Shown here: positions 31,508 through 41,507 of the stretch, in pieces
How the letters are laid out: every line of letters starts with the position of its first letter
How positions within the stretch are numbered: the stretch's first letter is position 1
From: Kordiimonas aquimaris
GTDB lineage: Bacteria; Pseudomonadota; Alphaproteobacteria; Sphingomonadales; Kordiimonadaceae
Reading direction: 5' to 3'
NCBI RefSeq assembly: GCF_025574485.1
Contig: NZ_JAOBPO010000003.1
Coordinates: 163,867 to 227,866, forward strand
Length of the DNA: 64,000 nt
The notes under the pieces: generated by a model
Databases searched by the model: none
What the model saw: only the letters and a program-made list of their open reading frames with translations
Told to the model about the DNA's origin: nothing
Program-made: the position numbers and the translations under genes

Positions 31508-32961
31508 TGAGCAAAAACAAACCCACAATCATTGTTGCCGACGACGATATGACAATCCGTGTTGTTGTGAGCGAAGCCCTTCGTCAGGAAGGCTGGATGG
31601 TTATCGAAGCTGAAGATGTACCCGAATTAAGGCGAGTGGTAGAACGCGGGCAGGGCGATGTTGTAATATCCGATGTTATAATGCCCGGCGGTAATGGTCT
31701 TGATACAATGGCTGAATTACTCGACAGCAGACCTGAGCTACCATTCATTATCATGAGTGCTCAAAACACGCTCTCAACAGCTATGGGGGCCACCAATAGC
31801 GGTGCATTTGATTATCTTCCTAAACCTTTCGACATTGATGAACTGGTAAGTGTAGTCAAAAAAGCACTACAAAAATCAGCCAAGCGCAATCTCAATGATC
31901 AAGAAAATGATCAAAATACCCTGATAGGTACATCACCTGCTATGCAGGAAATATATCGTACAATGGCGCGCGTTGTTAATACCGAACTCACAGTATTGAT
32001 CAGTGGTGAAAGCGGCACAGGTAAGGAGTTGGTCGCTCGGGCATTGCATGATCACGGAGCACGAAGCGAAAACCCTTTTGTTGCAGTTAACATGGCTGCC
32101 ATCCCGAAAGAATTAATCGAAAGTGAATTATTTGGACACGAGCGCGGCGCTTTCACTGGAGCTGAAACGCGTACTTTAGGACGCTTTGGTCAAGCTAAGG
32201 GGGGCACGTTGTTTCTTGATGAAATCGGAGACATGCCTCTTGATGCCCAAACACGTTTGCTCAGGGTTCTACAAGAAGGCGAATACCGAACAGTTGGCGG
32301 CAGTAACAGCATTAAAACCAACACCCGTATTATCGCTGCAACGAACAAGAACTTACAGATTATGGTTAGAGATGGTGAATTCAGGGAAGATTTATATTTC
32401 CGCCTGAATGTTGTGCCACTTTCACTTCCTCCCTTGCGGGATCGCGCTGAAGATATTCCTGCCTTAGCAGAACATTTCCTAATTAAAATCGCTGAAAGTG
32501 GTCTGCCATACAAAACCTTATCCGAGGGCGCTAAAAAAGTCCTGAAATCCTTTGATTGGCCAGGCAACGTTCGCGAGCTTGAAAACCTTATCCGGCGCTT
32601 GTGTGCATTATACCCGGGTGACCAAATCAACGGAGCAACCGTAAAAGCAGAATTTGATCGTTCCACATCGGAAATGGCAGGCGGCCCTCTTAGCATAATG
32701 GCGAACGTTACAGGTGGTAACCTGTCTCAAACAGTTAGAATGCATTTGGATCAGTATTTTGAGTTTCATGAAGGCGACCTTCCTCCACCCGGTCTACATG
32801 CACGCATTCTGCGTGAGATAGAACGCCCACTAATTCAAAAAGTGCTATCCGCAACAGCAGGTAATCAGGTAAAGGCCGCAGAATTGCTTGGCTTAAATAG
32901 AAACACACTGCGAAAAAAGATACGGGAACTTGAAATCGTTATGCCTTCGCGCAACACGTAA
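31507..32961 (+). CDS. ntrC: NtrC, sigma-54-dependent nitrogen response regulator
   Basis: The 484-aa activator has a receiver domain (VADDDMTIRV; phosphoacceptor Asp in VVISDVIMPGG; Lys in YLPKPFD), an AAA+ domain with ISGESGTGKELVARALH, the intact sigma-54 contact loop GAFTGA and Walker B GGTLFLDEIGDMP, and a C-terminal Fis-type helix-turn-helix (KAAELLGLNRNTLRKKIRELEI). It should activate nitrogen-assimilation promoters with RpoN. It is coupled to ntrB. ntrYX follows after about 100 bases. Confidence 0.97.
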   Translation: MSKNKPTIIVADDDMTIRVVVSEALRQEGWMVIEAEDVPELRRVVERGQGDVVISDVIMPGGNGLDTMAELLDSRPELPFIIMSAQNTLSTAMGATNSGAFDYLPKPFDIDELVSVVKKALQKSAKRNLNDQENDQNTLIGTSPAMQEIYRTMARVVNTELTVLISGESGTGKELVARALHDHGARSENPFVAVNMAAIPKELIESELFGHERGAFTGAETRTLGRFGQAKGGTLFLDEIGDMPLDAQTRLLRVLQEGEYRTVGGSNSIKTNTRIIAATNKNLQIMVRDGEFREDLYFRLNVVPLSLPPLRDRAEDIPALAEHFLIKIAESGLPYKTLSEGAKKVLKSFDWPGNVRELENLIRRLCALYPGDQINGATVKAEFDRSTSEMAGGPLSIMANVTGGNLSQTVRMHLDQYFEFHEGDLPPPGLHARILREIERPLIQKVLSATAGNQVKAAELLGLNRNTLRKKIRELEIVMPSRNT

Positions 32962-33065
32962 ATCACAAAGAAACAACCAGTGAATTAAACTGTTGCCTTA
33001 TTTTTCTCGCATTTTAAGCGTGATATTTGTAGAACAAATGTGACATTTATGCATCATAGGTTTTT

Positions 33066-35408
33066 ATGAGCCAAAAAATACACAAAAATACGCATGACAT
33101 CATGACTGCAACACCGACATTGCCAAATAGGCGTCTTGCAAAATTTATGTTAATTGCACGACGCCTTAAGCTCGCAGGCAAGCTAGAAGTATTGCTTTCT
33201 GTACTCGCTGTCATATCTGCAATTGCTACTTATATTACAATGTCCCAAAAATCTGCCCCAACCGAAGTAACGTCGGGGCAAACGATGCGCGTTTTGCTCG
33301 TAATCAATTTGGCGCTTCTGCTAGCACTCGGCGTCGCGATTGGGCGATGGTTTGTCCGAATTTGGTTTGCAAGAAAAGGCATGAAAGCGGGCTCCAGACT
33401 TCAAGCACGCGTTACAGGTTTCTTTATTGCCATTGCTATTGTGCCTCCAATTATCATGACCGTGTTTTCCGCACTCTTTCTGGATTTTGGTATTCAGTCC
33501 TGGTTTAGTGAGAAAGTACGTTTCACCTTGAACAACTCGCTCGAGGTTGCTGAAACATACATGATTGAGCATCGTTCCAATATTCAGAAAGATATGCTCA
33601 AAATTGCCTTTGCCTATGACCAGCTAAATTTTTCTCAGAGACGAGATCAGATAACACTGCAAAATGTAGCACAAACTGCACTCAGCACTCGCTTGTTATC
33701 CGGTGTATTTATCATTGAACAACGGGCTGGTGAAGATGGCTCTATTCTAGCAGGTGCGAACGATGGGTTGGCGTTTAATACGCCTCGAATATCAAGGGAC
33801 CTGCTAGCACGCGCGCAAGCAGGCGAAACCGTGATTGCTACAAACCTTGAGAGCAACAACGTTCTGGGTTTAATACAGTTAAATTCATTCCTGCGACCAA
33901 CTTTCCTATATGTTTCACGAGACCTTAGCCCTCAGGTACTTGAGTACTTAACCGCAACTCAGGATGCGGTTGAAGATTACGTTAACCTAGAAGGTCAACG
34001 CAGTGACATTCAGCTACAATTCAATGTAGTATTCATTATTGTTGCACTTCTCATATTGCTTGCCGCGATATGGATTGGCCTTTGGTTTTCCAGCCGCTTG
34101 GTTACACCGCTATCAAACCTTGTAGATGCTGCAGACCGTGTTGGGCAGGGTGACCTGCAAGCGCGTGTGCCAACAGTAGCCTCAAGTGATGAAGTTGGTA
34201 CATTAAGCCGTGCATTTAACCGAATGACCGATCAACTAGCAAAACATCAAGATGCTCTCATTGAGGCAAATAGCGAACTTGACGAGCGTCGACGTTTTCT
34301 TGAAGAGGTGCTTGAAGGTGTCTCTGCCGGCGTCATTGGTCTGAACGAAGACACGACCGTATTTCTCCCAAACCGTTCGGCTTTACAATTGTTGAGACTA
34401 ACGCCTGAAGATCTGGTTGGTAACAAGCTTACTGAAGTTTTGCCTGAATTCACTGATATCATTGAACAAAGCGAATTGTCAGATATTGGCGAAGCTAAAG
34501 GTGAAGTTCATCTGGAAATGGACGGCGAATATCAAACCTTGATGGTGCGCGTTTTTGTTGAGCGTAATGACGGCGGTGGCATCGGCGGTTATGTTGTTAC
34601 GTTTGATGATTTGACGGAGCAATTAGCCGATCAACGGACAGCAGCGTGGGCTGATGTAGCACGCCGTATTGCACATGAGATTAAAAACCCTCTTACGCCG
34701 ATACAATTATCGGCAGAGCGCCTCAAACGTAAATACCTAAAAGAAATCAGCAATGACAAAGAGATTTTTGGACAATGTACGGATACAATTATCCGTCAAG
34801 TCGGTGATTTACGTCGCATGGTTGATGAATTTTCATCATTTGCACGCATGCCTGCACCCATATTTAAAGGAACTGACATTACCGATGTTGTCCGTCAGGC
34901 TGTGTTTCTTCAAGAAGTCGGCGCACCTGAGATAAGCTTTACAACCGAAGTAGGCGATAATATCACCCCGATTGAAATTGATGGCCGCCTCGTTGGACAG
35001 GCTCTGACTAACGTCATTAAAAATGCAAGTGAAGCAGTGGACAGTCGGATTGAAAAAGACAAAACGCATGATAATGAAAATATTGAACCAGGCTTTGTTC
35101 GCGTTTCGTTGCAGCAGACAGCAGATAAGACACTTATAACAGTTGAAGATAACGGTCTTGGCTTGCCAGCCAATCAAAAAGATCGCCTGATGGAACCTTA
35201 TGTAACGACCCGCACCAAAGGGACAGGCCTTGGTTTGGCTATTGTGCGTAGAATTATGGAAGAGCATGGTGGTTCAGCGCGCATCGCTGATCGTCAACCA
35301 ACCGGTGCAAAAGCAATACTTGTATTCACACATAATACACTTCAAAAACGCGCTGAAAAAGCGAAACAAAACGAACTTTCAGATCAGCACCCCGCTGCAG
35401 CAGAATAA
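33066..35408 (+). CDS. ntrY: NtrY, transmembrane sensor histidine kinase
   Basis: The 780-aa kinase has several N-terminal membrane segments (about residues 40-160), a periplasmic sensor region, another membrane segment near residue 325 and a HAMP domain (RLVTPLSNLVDAADRVGQGDLQARV). A PAS domain, the phosphoacceptor motif RRIAHEIKNPLTPIQLSAERL and the ATPase motifs VIKNASEAV, VEDNGLGLP and GTGLGLAIV follow. NtrYX systems respond to nitrogen and redox or envelope signals in alphaproteobacteria. ntrX follows directly. Confidence 0.96.
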   Translation: MSQKIHKNTHDIMTATPTLPNRRLAKFMLIARRLKLAGKLEVLLSVLAVISAIATYITMSQKSAPTEVTSGQTMRVLLVINLALLLALGVAIGRWFVRIWFARKGMKAGSRLQARVTGFFIAIAIVPPIIMTVFSALFLDFGIQSWFSEKVRFTLNNSLEVAETYMIEHRSNIQKDMLKIAFAYDQLNFSQRRDQITLQNVAQTALSTRLLSGVFIIEQRAGEDGSILAGANDGLAFNTPRISRDLLARAQAGETVIATNLESNNVLGLIQLNSFLRPTFLYVSRDLSPQVLEYLTATQDAVEDYVNLEGQRSDIQLQFNVVFIIVALLILLAAIWIGLWFSSRLVTPLSNLVDAADRVGQGDLQARVPTVASSDEVGTLSRAFNRMTDQLAKHQDALIEANSELDERRRFLEEVLEGVSAGVIGLNEDTTVFLPNRSALQLLRLTPEDLVGNKLTEVLPEFTDIIEQSELSDIGEAKGEVHLEMDGEYQTLMVRVFVERNDGGGIGGYVVTFDDLTEQLADQRTAAWADVARRIAHEIKNPLTPIQLSAERLKRKYLKEISNDKEIFGQCTDTIIRQVGDLRRMVDEFSSFARMPAPIFKGTDITDVVRQAVFLQEVGAPEISFTTEVGDNITPIEIDGRLVGQALTNVIKNASEAVDSRIEKDKTHDNENIEPGFVRVSLQQTADKTLITVEDNGLGLPANQKDRLMEPYVTTRTKGTGLGLAIVRRIMEEHGGSARIADRQPTGAKAILVFTHNTLQKRAEKAKQNELSDQHPAAAE

Positions 35409-35426
35409 TAAAGGAAATTGCCGCAT

Positions 35427-36812
35427 ATGGCACTGGATATATTGATCATTGACGATGAAGAAGACATTCGCGAGTTGATTGCCGGCATACTCGAAGACGA
35501 GGGCTATGCAACAAGAACAGCTCATGATAGCGACAGTGGCCTAGCCGAGATTGAGGCGCGCCGACCATCATTGATGATATTGGATATTTGGCTGCAAGGC
35601 AGCAGGTTAGATGGCCTTGAAATTTTACAACTTGTTAAATCCCGTCACAAGGAACTACCAGTCGTTGTTATCTCGGGGCACGGTAATATTGAGACAGCAG
35701 TCGCCGCTATTAAAAAAGGCGCGTATGACTTCATTGAAAAGCCGTTCGAGTCTGACCAGCTATTACTAACAGTGCAGCGTGCTACTGAAGCTGAGCGCTT
35801 GCGCCGTGAGAATGAAGAACTGAAAAAACGATCTGCATTCTCTGTTGATATAACGGGCAGGTCTGCGGCCATAAACACACTGAGACAAAGCATTGAAAAA
35901 GTTGCCTGCACTAATAGCCGTGTATTGATACACGGCGCATCAGGTAGCGGTAAAGAAGTAGCAGCACGGCAAATCCATGCACGATCAAATCGCGCTAATG
36001 GCACGTTTGTTGTTGTGGGTGCAGCATCTATGGAACCACACCGTATGGAGCAGGAGCTGTTTGGCGTTGAACAAAACGGCGGTGTTGTAAAAACAGGGCT
36101 ATTTGAAAAAGCGCACGGCGGTACATTGTTTATCGACGAAGTTGCGGACATGCCGCTTCCGACGCAGGCAAAAATACTTCGTGTTTTAACGGATCAAGCA
36201 TTTGAGCGTGTTGGCGGTAATTCAGGTGTGAAAGTTGATATCCGCGTTATATCAGCCACAAGCAGAAACCTGGTTCACGAAATTGCCGAAGGCCGGTTCA
36301 GGGAAGATCTATATCACCGACTTAACGTTGTACCACTCACAATGGCTGCGCTTAGTGAGCGCCGAGAGGATATTCCGGCACTTGCGATAGGTTTTCTTGA
36401 AACACTGGCCGAAGCGACAGGTCGCCCCAAAATGCGGCTAGGCGACGATGCAATTGCAGCACTTCAATCTTACGATTGGCCAGGTAATGTTCGTCAGTTA
36501 AAGAATATCATGGAACGTGTTATCATCATGGCGCCAGACGATGCGGAAGGACTCATTTCAGCAGATGACTTACCTCAGGAAATTCGAATAGGCTCCAACG
36601 AATTGCTACATAACAACGGCGACAACACCATTATGACAACACCGCTTCGCGAAGCGCGCGAGTCTTTTGAACGCGAATACCTTAAAGTTCAAATTAATCG
36701 TTTTAGTGGCAACATCTCCAAAACGGCTGCATTTATCGGCATGGAAAGGTCTGCCTTACACAGAAAGCTCAAATCTTTAGGCTTATCAGGCAAACAAGAC
36801 ATTGAAACGTAA
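35427..36812 (+). CDS. ntrX: NtrX, response regulator lacking the GAFTGA loop
   Basis: The product of 461 aa has a receiver domain (ILIIDDEEDIREL; Asp in LMILDIWLQGS; KP motif IEKPFES), an AAA+ domain with HGASGSGKEVAARQIH and TLFIDEVADMP, and a Fis-type helix-turn-helix (ISKTAAFIGMERSALHRKLKSL). Where NtrC has GAFTGA, NtrX reads FGVEQNGGVVKTGLFEKA, so direct sigma-54 activation is unlikely. This is known for several alphaproteobacterial NtrX proteins. The start ATG at 35427 is used; a TTG three codons earlier is less likely. AAGGA lies upstream. Confidence 0.96.
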   Translation: MALDILIIDDEEDIRELIAGILEDEGYATRTAHDSDSGLAEIEARRPSLMILDIWLQGSRLDGLEILQLVKSRHKELPVVVISGHGNIETAVAAIKKGAYDFIEKPFESDQLLLTVQRATEAERLRRENEELKKRSAFSVDITGRSAAINTLRQSIEKVACTNSRVLIHGASGSGKEVAARQIHARSNRANGTFVVVGAASMEPHRMEQELFGVEQNGGVVKTGLFEKAHGGTLFIDEVADMPLPTQAKILRVLTDQAFERVGGNSGVKVDIRVISATSRNLVHEIAEGRFREDLYHRLNVVPLTMAALSERREDIPALAIGFLETLAEATGRPKMRLGDDAIAALQSYDWPGNVRQLKNIMERVIIMAPDDAEGLISADDLPQEIRIGSNELLHNNGDNTIMTTPLREARESFEREYLKVQINRFSGNISKTAAFIGMERSALHRKLKSLGLSGKQDIET

Positions 36813-36860
36813 ACTGTGTATAAACCAGCTACTTGAATGCAATAATCGGATGAAGTTGAC

Positions 36861-38237
36861 ATGAAAGTTATCGTTTGCGGCGCAGGGCAGGTTGGCTTCA
36901 ATATAGCAAAACACCTTTCTAATCAGCAAAATGACGTAACAGTTATTGATCGCTCGAACAAACTGATTAGAAAAATCAGCGAGTCACTTGATGTTCAGGC
37001 ATTGGTTGGTCACGGTTCTGACCCTGAAATGCTTTCCAAAGCCGGTGCTGCCGATGCTGACTTATTGGTAGCAGTTACCTTGTCAGACGAAGTGAATATG
37101 GTGACCTGTCAGGTTGCTCATTCGCTCTTCAGCATTCCCACAAAAATTGCACGCATTCGCAATCAGGTTTATCTCAAACAGCAGTGGGCAGATTTGTTTT
37201 CTCGTGACAACCTGCCGATTGACGTAATTATCTCTCCTGAACTTGAAGTAGCACAAGCATTAAGCCGCCGCCTTGAAGTGCCTGGTGCTTTTAATATGAT
37301 ACCTTTTGCGGACAATAAAGTGCGCTTTATCGGCATCCAGTTAGATGAAAACTGCCCTGTCGTGGATACACCGCTCAGACAATTGACAGAACTATTCCCA
37401 AACCTGCAAACCGTTGTGACCGCCATTTATCGCGGAGACACCTTGTTTGTTCCGCGCAGTGACGACCAGCTTCAAATTGGTGATTCCATCATAATAGCAG
37501 TTGAAACATCTACAACAGAACGCGCAATGGCTGTTTTTGGTCATGAAGAAGAGCAAGCACAGCGTATTGTAATTGTGGGAGGCGGTAATATTGGTTTGGC
37601 TCTTGCCCAATCACTCGAAAACAGCGACGGCAAACAGAACGTAAAAATTATTGAATATAATGCGGAACGTGCAACACAGCTTGCTGAAAAACTGAATAAA
37701 ACAGTTATCATTAATGGTGACGCGCTTAATCGTGAGATTTTACTTGAAGCCAACATTGCTCAAACCGACACGGTTGTGTCTGTTGCTGACGATGATGAAG
37801 TAAACATTCTTTCTTCGCTTTTGGCCAAGCAACAGGGGTGTAAAAGCGCAATAACGCTGCTTAACAACCCAATTTATGGAAACCTTGTTGGCTCTCTCGG
37901 TATTGATGTTGCAATGGACCCAAGGGAAACAACCGTATCATCAATAGTGCGCCATGTAAGGCGTGGCCGCATACGTGATTTATACAGTATCTTTGAAGGG
38001 CAGGCCGAAATAATTGAAGCCGAAGTTTTAGCTGGCTCAGAGGTTGTGAAAAAAACTGTTGGGGAACTCCGCCTACATGGTGAAGTTAAATTTGGTATGG
38101 TTGTACGCGAAGACGAAACCATACTACCTAGCGCAGATACACAACTTCAAAATGGTGACCGGGTAATAATATTTGCATTAGCGCACGCCGTTAAAAAAAT
38201 TGAACAGCTATTCTCCGCGCGTGCGGACTTGTTTTAG
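36861..38237 (+). CDS. trkA: TrkA, potassium-uptake regulatory subunit
   Basis: TrkA is the cytosolic NAD(H)-binding gate of the Trk potassium channel. The 458-aa product has two repeats, each with a Rossmann RCK-N domain (MKVIVCGAGQVGFNIAKHL and RIVIVGGGNIGLALAQSL) and an RCK-C domain. It is nine bases upstream of trkH, and trkAH after ntrYX is a conserved alphaproteobacterial order. Confidence 0.97.
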   Translation: MKVIVCGAGQVGFNIAKHLSNQQNDVTVIDRSNKLIRKISESLDVQALVGHGSDPEMLSKAGAADADLLVAVTLSDEVNMVTCQVAHSLFSIPTKIARIRNQVYLKQQWADLFSRDNLPIDVIISPELEVAQALSRRLEVPGAFNMIPFADNKVRFIGIQLDENCPVVDTPLRQLTELFPNLQTVVTAIYRGDTLFVPRSDDQLQIGDSIIIAVETSTTERAMAVFGHEEEQAQRIVIVGGGNIGLALAQSLENSDGKQNVKIIEYNAERATQLAEKLNKTVIINGDALNREILLEANIAQTDTVVSVADDDEVNILSSLLAKQQGCKSAITLLNNPIYGNLVGSLGIDVAMDPRETTVSSIVRHVRRGRIRDLYSIFEGQAEIIEAEVLAGSEVVKKTVGELRLHGEVKFGMVVREDETILPSADTQLQNGDRVIIFALAHAVKKIEQLFSARADLF

Positions 38238-38246
38238 GCTCACTAC

Positions 38247-39686
38247 ATGTGGAAAAGCCGCCTCTTATATCTTATTGGTACCTGGATTATTTTCCTGTCA
38301 TGCGTGCAGCTCATTCCTCTTGTTTATGCATCCATCACTGGTGAGGCGAGGGCATTTAACAGCCTTTTTGCCTCTACCATTCTTTCTCTGCTTCTTGGTG
38401 GTGCATTATTTTTAGGGTTTCGCTCTACTGAACGTGTACGTGTTCCGCGCCTCACTGTTTTTCTTCCACTAACAGGCATTCTTGTCCTTGCAATGATTGC
38501 AGGTTTGCCTTTGTTTTTTATGTTTCCAGACCGCGGGTTTGTAGCTGCTGTATATGACGGCATGTCACAAATAACCACAAATGGCTCCTCAGCATATGAA
38601 GGAGAAATAGATGTAATGCCCTCCATTTTACTATGGCGGTCACTTACAAGTTGGATTGGTGGCTTGATGGCTGTTGGCTTTGCATTGTCATTACTTATGG
38701 CAATGAATAGTGGCGGCATGCAGCTACACAGATCCCCCTTAAACTTCGGTGACAGCGAAACTGGGTATATACGCCTAAGAGCAACCATAAAATCAATTCT
38801 GCCCATCTATGCCGCTGTAACAATTATCTGCTTTAGCCTTATTGCCATAAGTGGAAAGTCAATTTTCAATGCGTTTTTACTGGCATTGTCTGTGATCAGC
38901 ACATCAGGGACTATACCGGACAGTATGGTGCAAAACCAAAACATGTTGACCCAATTGGTCCTTTCAATCTTTTTAGTTATTGGACTCTCAAATTGGGACT
39001 TTCACTACTTGCGTGTTAAATCACGCACTACGTCTTGGCGAAAAGATCGAGAACTGCGCATCAGTGTATTATTAATAGTTACCGCCACTTTATTTATATT
39101 TACAGTTACCGGCTTCAATTTTTCCAACTTTGTTTCATTTCTTTTTGCAAGTACTTCAGCGCTTGCAACATACGGCATTATGCCAGAAACAATTCCCACA
39201 GAAGGTGATTTATTATTACCTATCAGTCTTGGATTAATGATGCTCGCAGGCATCGGAGGCGGCGTGGCTGGAACAACAGGTGGTTTAAAACAAATGCGTT
39301 TTCTTACGATCGCTAAACTTGGAAAAGCCGAGGTTGACCGCCTAGCACATCCGCACGGAATTCACACTGTAAAATACGGAAATGTTACAGCTGAACGCGG
39401 CGACGTTGATGCCGTCTGGCTTTTACTCGGTTCTTTTATACTCATTGCTGCTATAGGCGCCATAGCCTTCGCCGTACTTGGAATAGACTTCCAATCCGCC
39501 CTTACTTTATCATTCACAGCAATGACATTATCCGGGCCACTCATTGCCAGTGCAGACCCCGCGTTTGCAGGGTATAGCAGTTTGGCAGACGCAGATTATG
39601 CCATCTTAACCGTGTTAATGCTTGTCGGTCGCGTCGAAGCGTCATTATTCATGGCAATCCTCGCAAAATCATTATGGCGTGGATAA
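38247..39686 (+). CDS. trkH: TrkH, potassium-uptake channel subunit
   Basis: TrkH is the potassium-translocating membrane subunit that works with TrkA. The 479-aa product has about ten hydrophobic segments and the repeated pore-loop features of the family, for example SQITTNGSSAYEG, LSVISTSGTIPDS, STSALATYGIMPE and the conserved GGGVAGTTGGLKQMRF. The pairing with trkA nine bases upstream supports the call. Confidence 0.96.
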   Translation: MWKSRLLYLIGTWIIFLSCVQLIPLVYASITGEARAFNSLFASTILSLLLGGALFLGFRSTERVRVPRLTVFLPLTGILVLAMIAGLPLFFMFPDRGFVAAVYDGMSQITTNGSSAYEGEIDVMPSILLWRSLTSWIGGLMAVGFALSLLMAMNSGGMQLHRSPLNFGDSETGYIRLRATIKSILPIYAAVTIICFSLIAISGKSIFNAFLLALSVISTSGTIPDSMVQNQNMLTQLVLSIFLVIGLSNWDFHYLRVKSRTTSWRKDRELRISVLLIVTATLFIFTVTGFNFSNFVSFLFASTSALATYGIMPETIPTEGDLLLPISLGLMMLAGIGGGVAGTTGGLKQMRFLTIAKLGKAEVDRLAHPHGIHTVKYGNVTAERGDVDAVWLLLGSFILIAAIGAIAFAVLGIDFQSALTLSFTAMTLSGPLIASADPAFAGYSSLADADYAILTVLMLVGRVEASLFMAILAKSLWRG

Positions 39687-39834
39687 GCACAGAACCTTGT
39701 TGACCTAAGGTCAATCATTCTGACATAACAGACAGGCTAAATAGTAATGCGATAGATATTGCAAAAAGCGACTGACATACCCACATGTTGAGCCGCTAGA
39801 ATGAAACTGGAAAAACAAGAAGAAAAAGCGAACC

Positions 39835-40083
39835 ATGTCAGAAAAAAATCAAAACCTCCAAGATGTTTTCCTTAATACAGTTCGGAAAACAAAAACTCCT
39901 GTGACAGTTTTCCTGGTTAACGGCGTTAAACTACAGGGTGTTATTACCTGGTTCGACAACTTTTGTGTTCTTTTACGGCGCGATGGTCATTCTCAACTCG
40001 TGTACAAGCACGCAATTTCTACAGTAATGCCCGGCGGACCAGTACAATTGTTTGAGCCTGAAAAAGAAGGTTTAGAAGACTGA
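39835..40083 (+). CDS. hfq: Hfq, RNA chaperone
   Basis: Hfq is an Sm-like hexameric ring that pairs small RNAs with mRNAs. The 82-aa product has Sm1 ([37 protein letters not shown]) and Sm2 ([14 protein letters not shown]) motifs, including the Gln near position 8 and the KH pair that line the RNA sites. It is followed by hflX with one base between, the standard arrangement. Confidence 0.97.
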   Translation: MSEKNQNLQDVFLNTVRKTKTPVTVFLVNGVKLQGVITWFDNFCVLLRRDGHSQLVYKHAISTVMPGGPVQLFEPEKEGLED

Positions 40084-40084
40084 A

Positions 40085-41491
40085 TTGGCGCAGAATAAAG
40101 ACCACAAACATGGGGAACATCAGTTAACTGATGGAGTTAATGGCGGCGGTTGGTCAACCGACGGTCTTGCATATCTACAGAAGAAGCATGCAGAACAACA
40201 ACGCGTATATGTTGTTCACCCATACACTAATGACAGCCTCAATCGCGAGGGCATACGAAGCCCTGATGCGCGTGTTACTGAGGCGCTCGGGCTTGCTGAA
40301 GCGATTGATGTTAAGGTCATTGGCGGCGAAGCAATCGCTTTGCGTGCAATTAAACCAGCCACATATCTCGGCACTGGTAAGCTTGAAGAACTTAAACGTT
40401 TTGCTAAATCAGAGGGCATTGATCTTATTGTTTTTGATTGCGAGCTTAGCCCAATCCAACAACGGAACCTCGAGCGAGACTTAAAAACAAAAGTTATTGA
40501 TCGTACAGCGCTCATTCTTGAAATATTTGGTAATCGTGCAAGCACGAAAGAAGGTGAGCTACAAGTTGAACTGGCTCACTTAATATACCAGCGCAGCCGT
40601 TTGGTTCGGTCGTGGACACACCTGGAACGCCAGCGCGGCGGCGCCGGCTTCATGGGTGGCCCAGGTGAAACACAGATCGAGGCTGATCGCCGTATCATCG
40701 CAGATCGTATTACCAGAATTAAAAGGCAGCTCGAAGCAGTAACACGTACACGCACACTACATCGCTCGCGCCGACAAAAGGCGCCTTATCCAATCATTGC
40801 GTTTGTCGGCTATACAAATGCAGGTAAATCGACCTTGTTTAACAAGGTTACTGACGCAGAAGTCCTGGCTGAAGATATGCTTTTCGCCACGCTTGACCCT
40901 ACAATGCGCGCCATAACTCTTGAGAGTGGGCGAAAGATCATTATTTCAGACACAGTTGGTTTTATCTCTGAATTGCCAACAACACTGGTTGCAGCATTTA
41001 GAGCAACCTTGGAGGAAGTTTTAGAAGCTGACGTAATTGTGCATGTACGCGATACTTCACATGTTGATACGGAAATTCAAAAAACAGATGTGGAAAAAGT
41101 GCTTCATGAACTAGGCGTTTCATTAGCCATTGATGAGGAGAACGCTAGTGAAGGTACTCCTGTTATTGAAGTTATGAACAAATGTGACCTTGTCCCTCAA
41201 GAAGAATTGGAGCATTGGAAAGCTGTGTCTGCCCGCAAATGTAATATTGCAGCAGTTTCAGGTTTAACAGGTGATGGCTGTTCAGATTTTCTGGAAAAAC
41301 TTGATGATACATTGAGTGCACAAAATCAAACACTTGAGATAACTATTCCTTTTCATGATGGCCAAACACCTGCGTGGCTTCATGCAAATAGCAAGGTTTT
41401 ACGCGAAGAAATAACCGATACGGGTACGTTTTATCAAGTAAGCATAGATCCTGTGAGTTGGAACAAATATAGCAAAGGTAAAAGCTTTTAA
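40085..41491 (+). CDS. hflX: HflX, ribosome-associated GTPase
   Basis: HflX binds and splits stalled or hibernating 70S ribosomes after stress. The 468-aa product has an N-terminal HflX domain (RVYVVHPYTND; TYLGTGKLEELK), a glycine-rich linker (GGAGFMGGPGETQIEADRR) and a G domain with GYTNAGKSTLFN (G1), DTVGFISELP (G3) and NKCD (G4). The only start that keeps full length is TTG one base after the hfq stop. It has an AGAAGA-like site in the end of hfq, suggesting coupling. Confidence 0.94.
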   Translation: MAQNKDHKHGEHQLTDGVNGGGWSTDGLAYLQKKHAEQQRVYVVHPYTNDSLNREGIRSPDARVTEALGLAEAIDVKVIGGEAIALRAIKPATYLGTGKLEELKRFAKSEGIDLIVFDCELSPIQQRNLERDLKTKVIDRTALILEIFGNRASTKEGELQVELAHLIYQRSRLVRSWTHLERQRGGAGFMGGPGETQIEADRRIIADRITRIKRQLEAVTRTRTLHRSRRQKAPYPIIAFVGYTNAGKSTLFNKVTDAEVLAEDMLFATLDPTMRAITLESGRKIIISDTVGFISELPTTLVAAFRATLEEVLEADVIVHVRDTSHVDTEIQKTDVEKVLHELGVSLAIDEENASEGTPVIEVMNKCDLVPQEELEHWKAVSARKCNIAAVSGLTGDGCSDFLEKLDDTLSAQNQTLEITIPFHDGQTPAWLHANSKVLREEITDTGTFYQVSIDPVSWNKYSKGKSF

Positions 41492-41507
41492 TGCTAAAGT
41501 GACAAGA

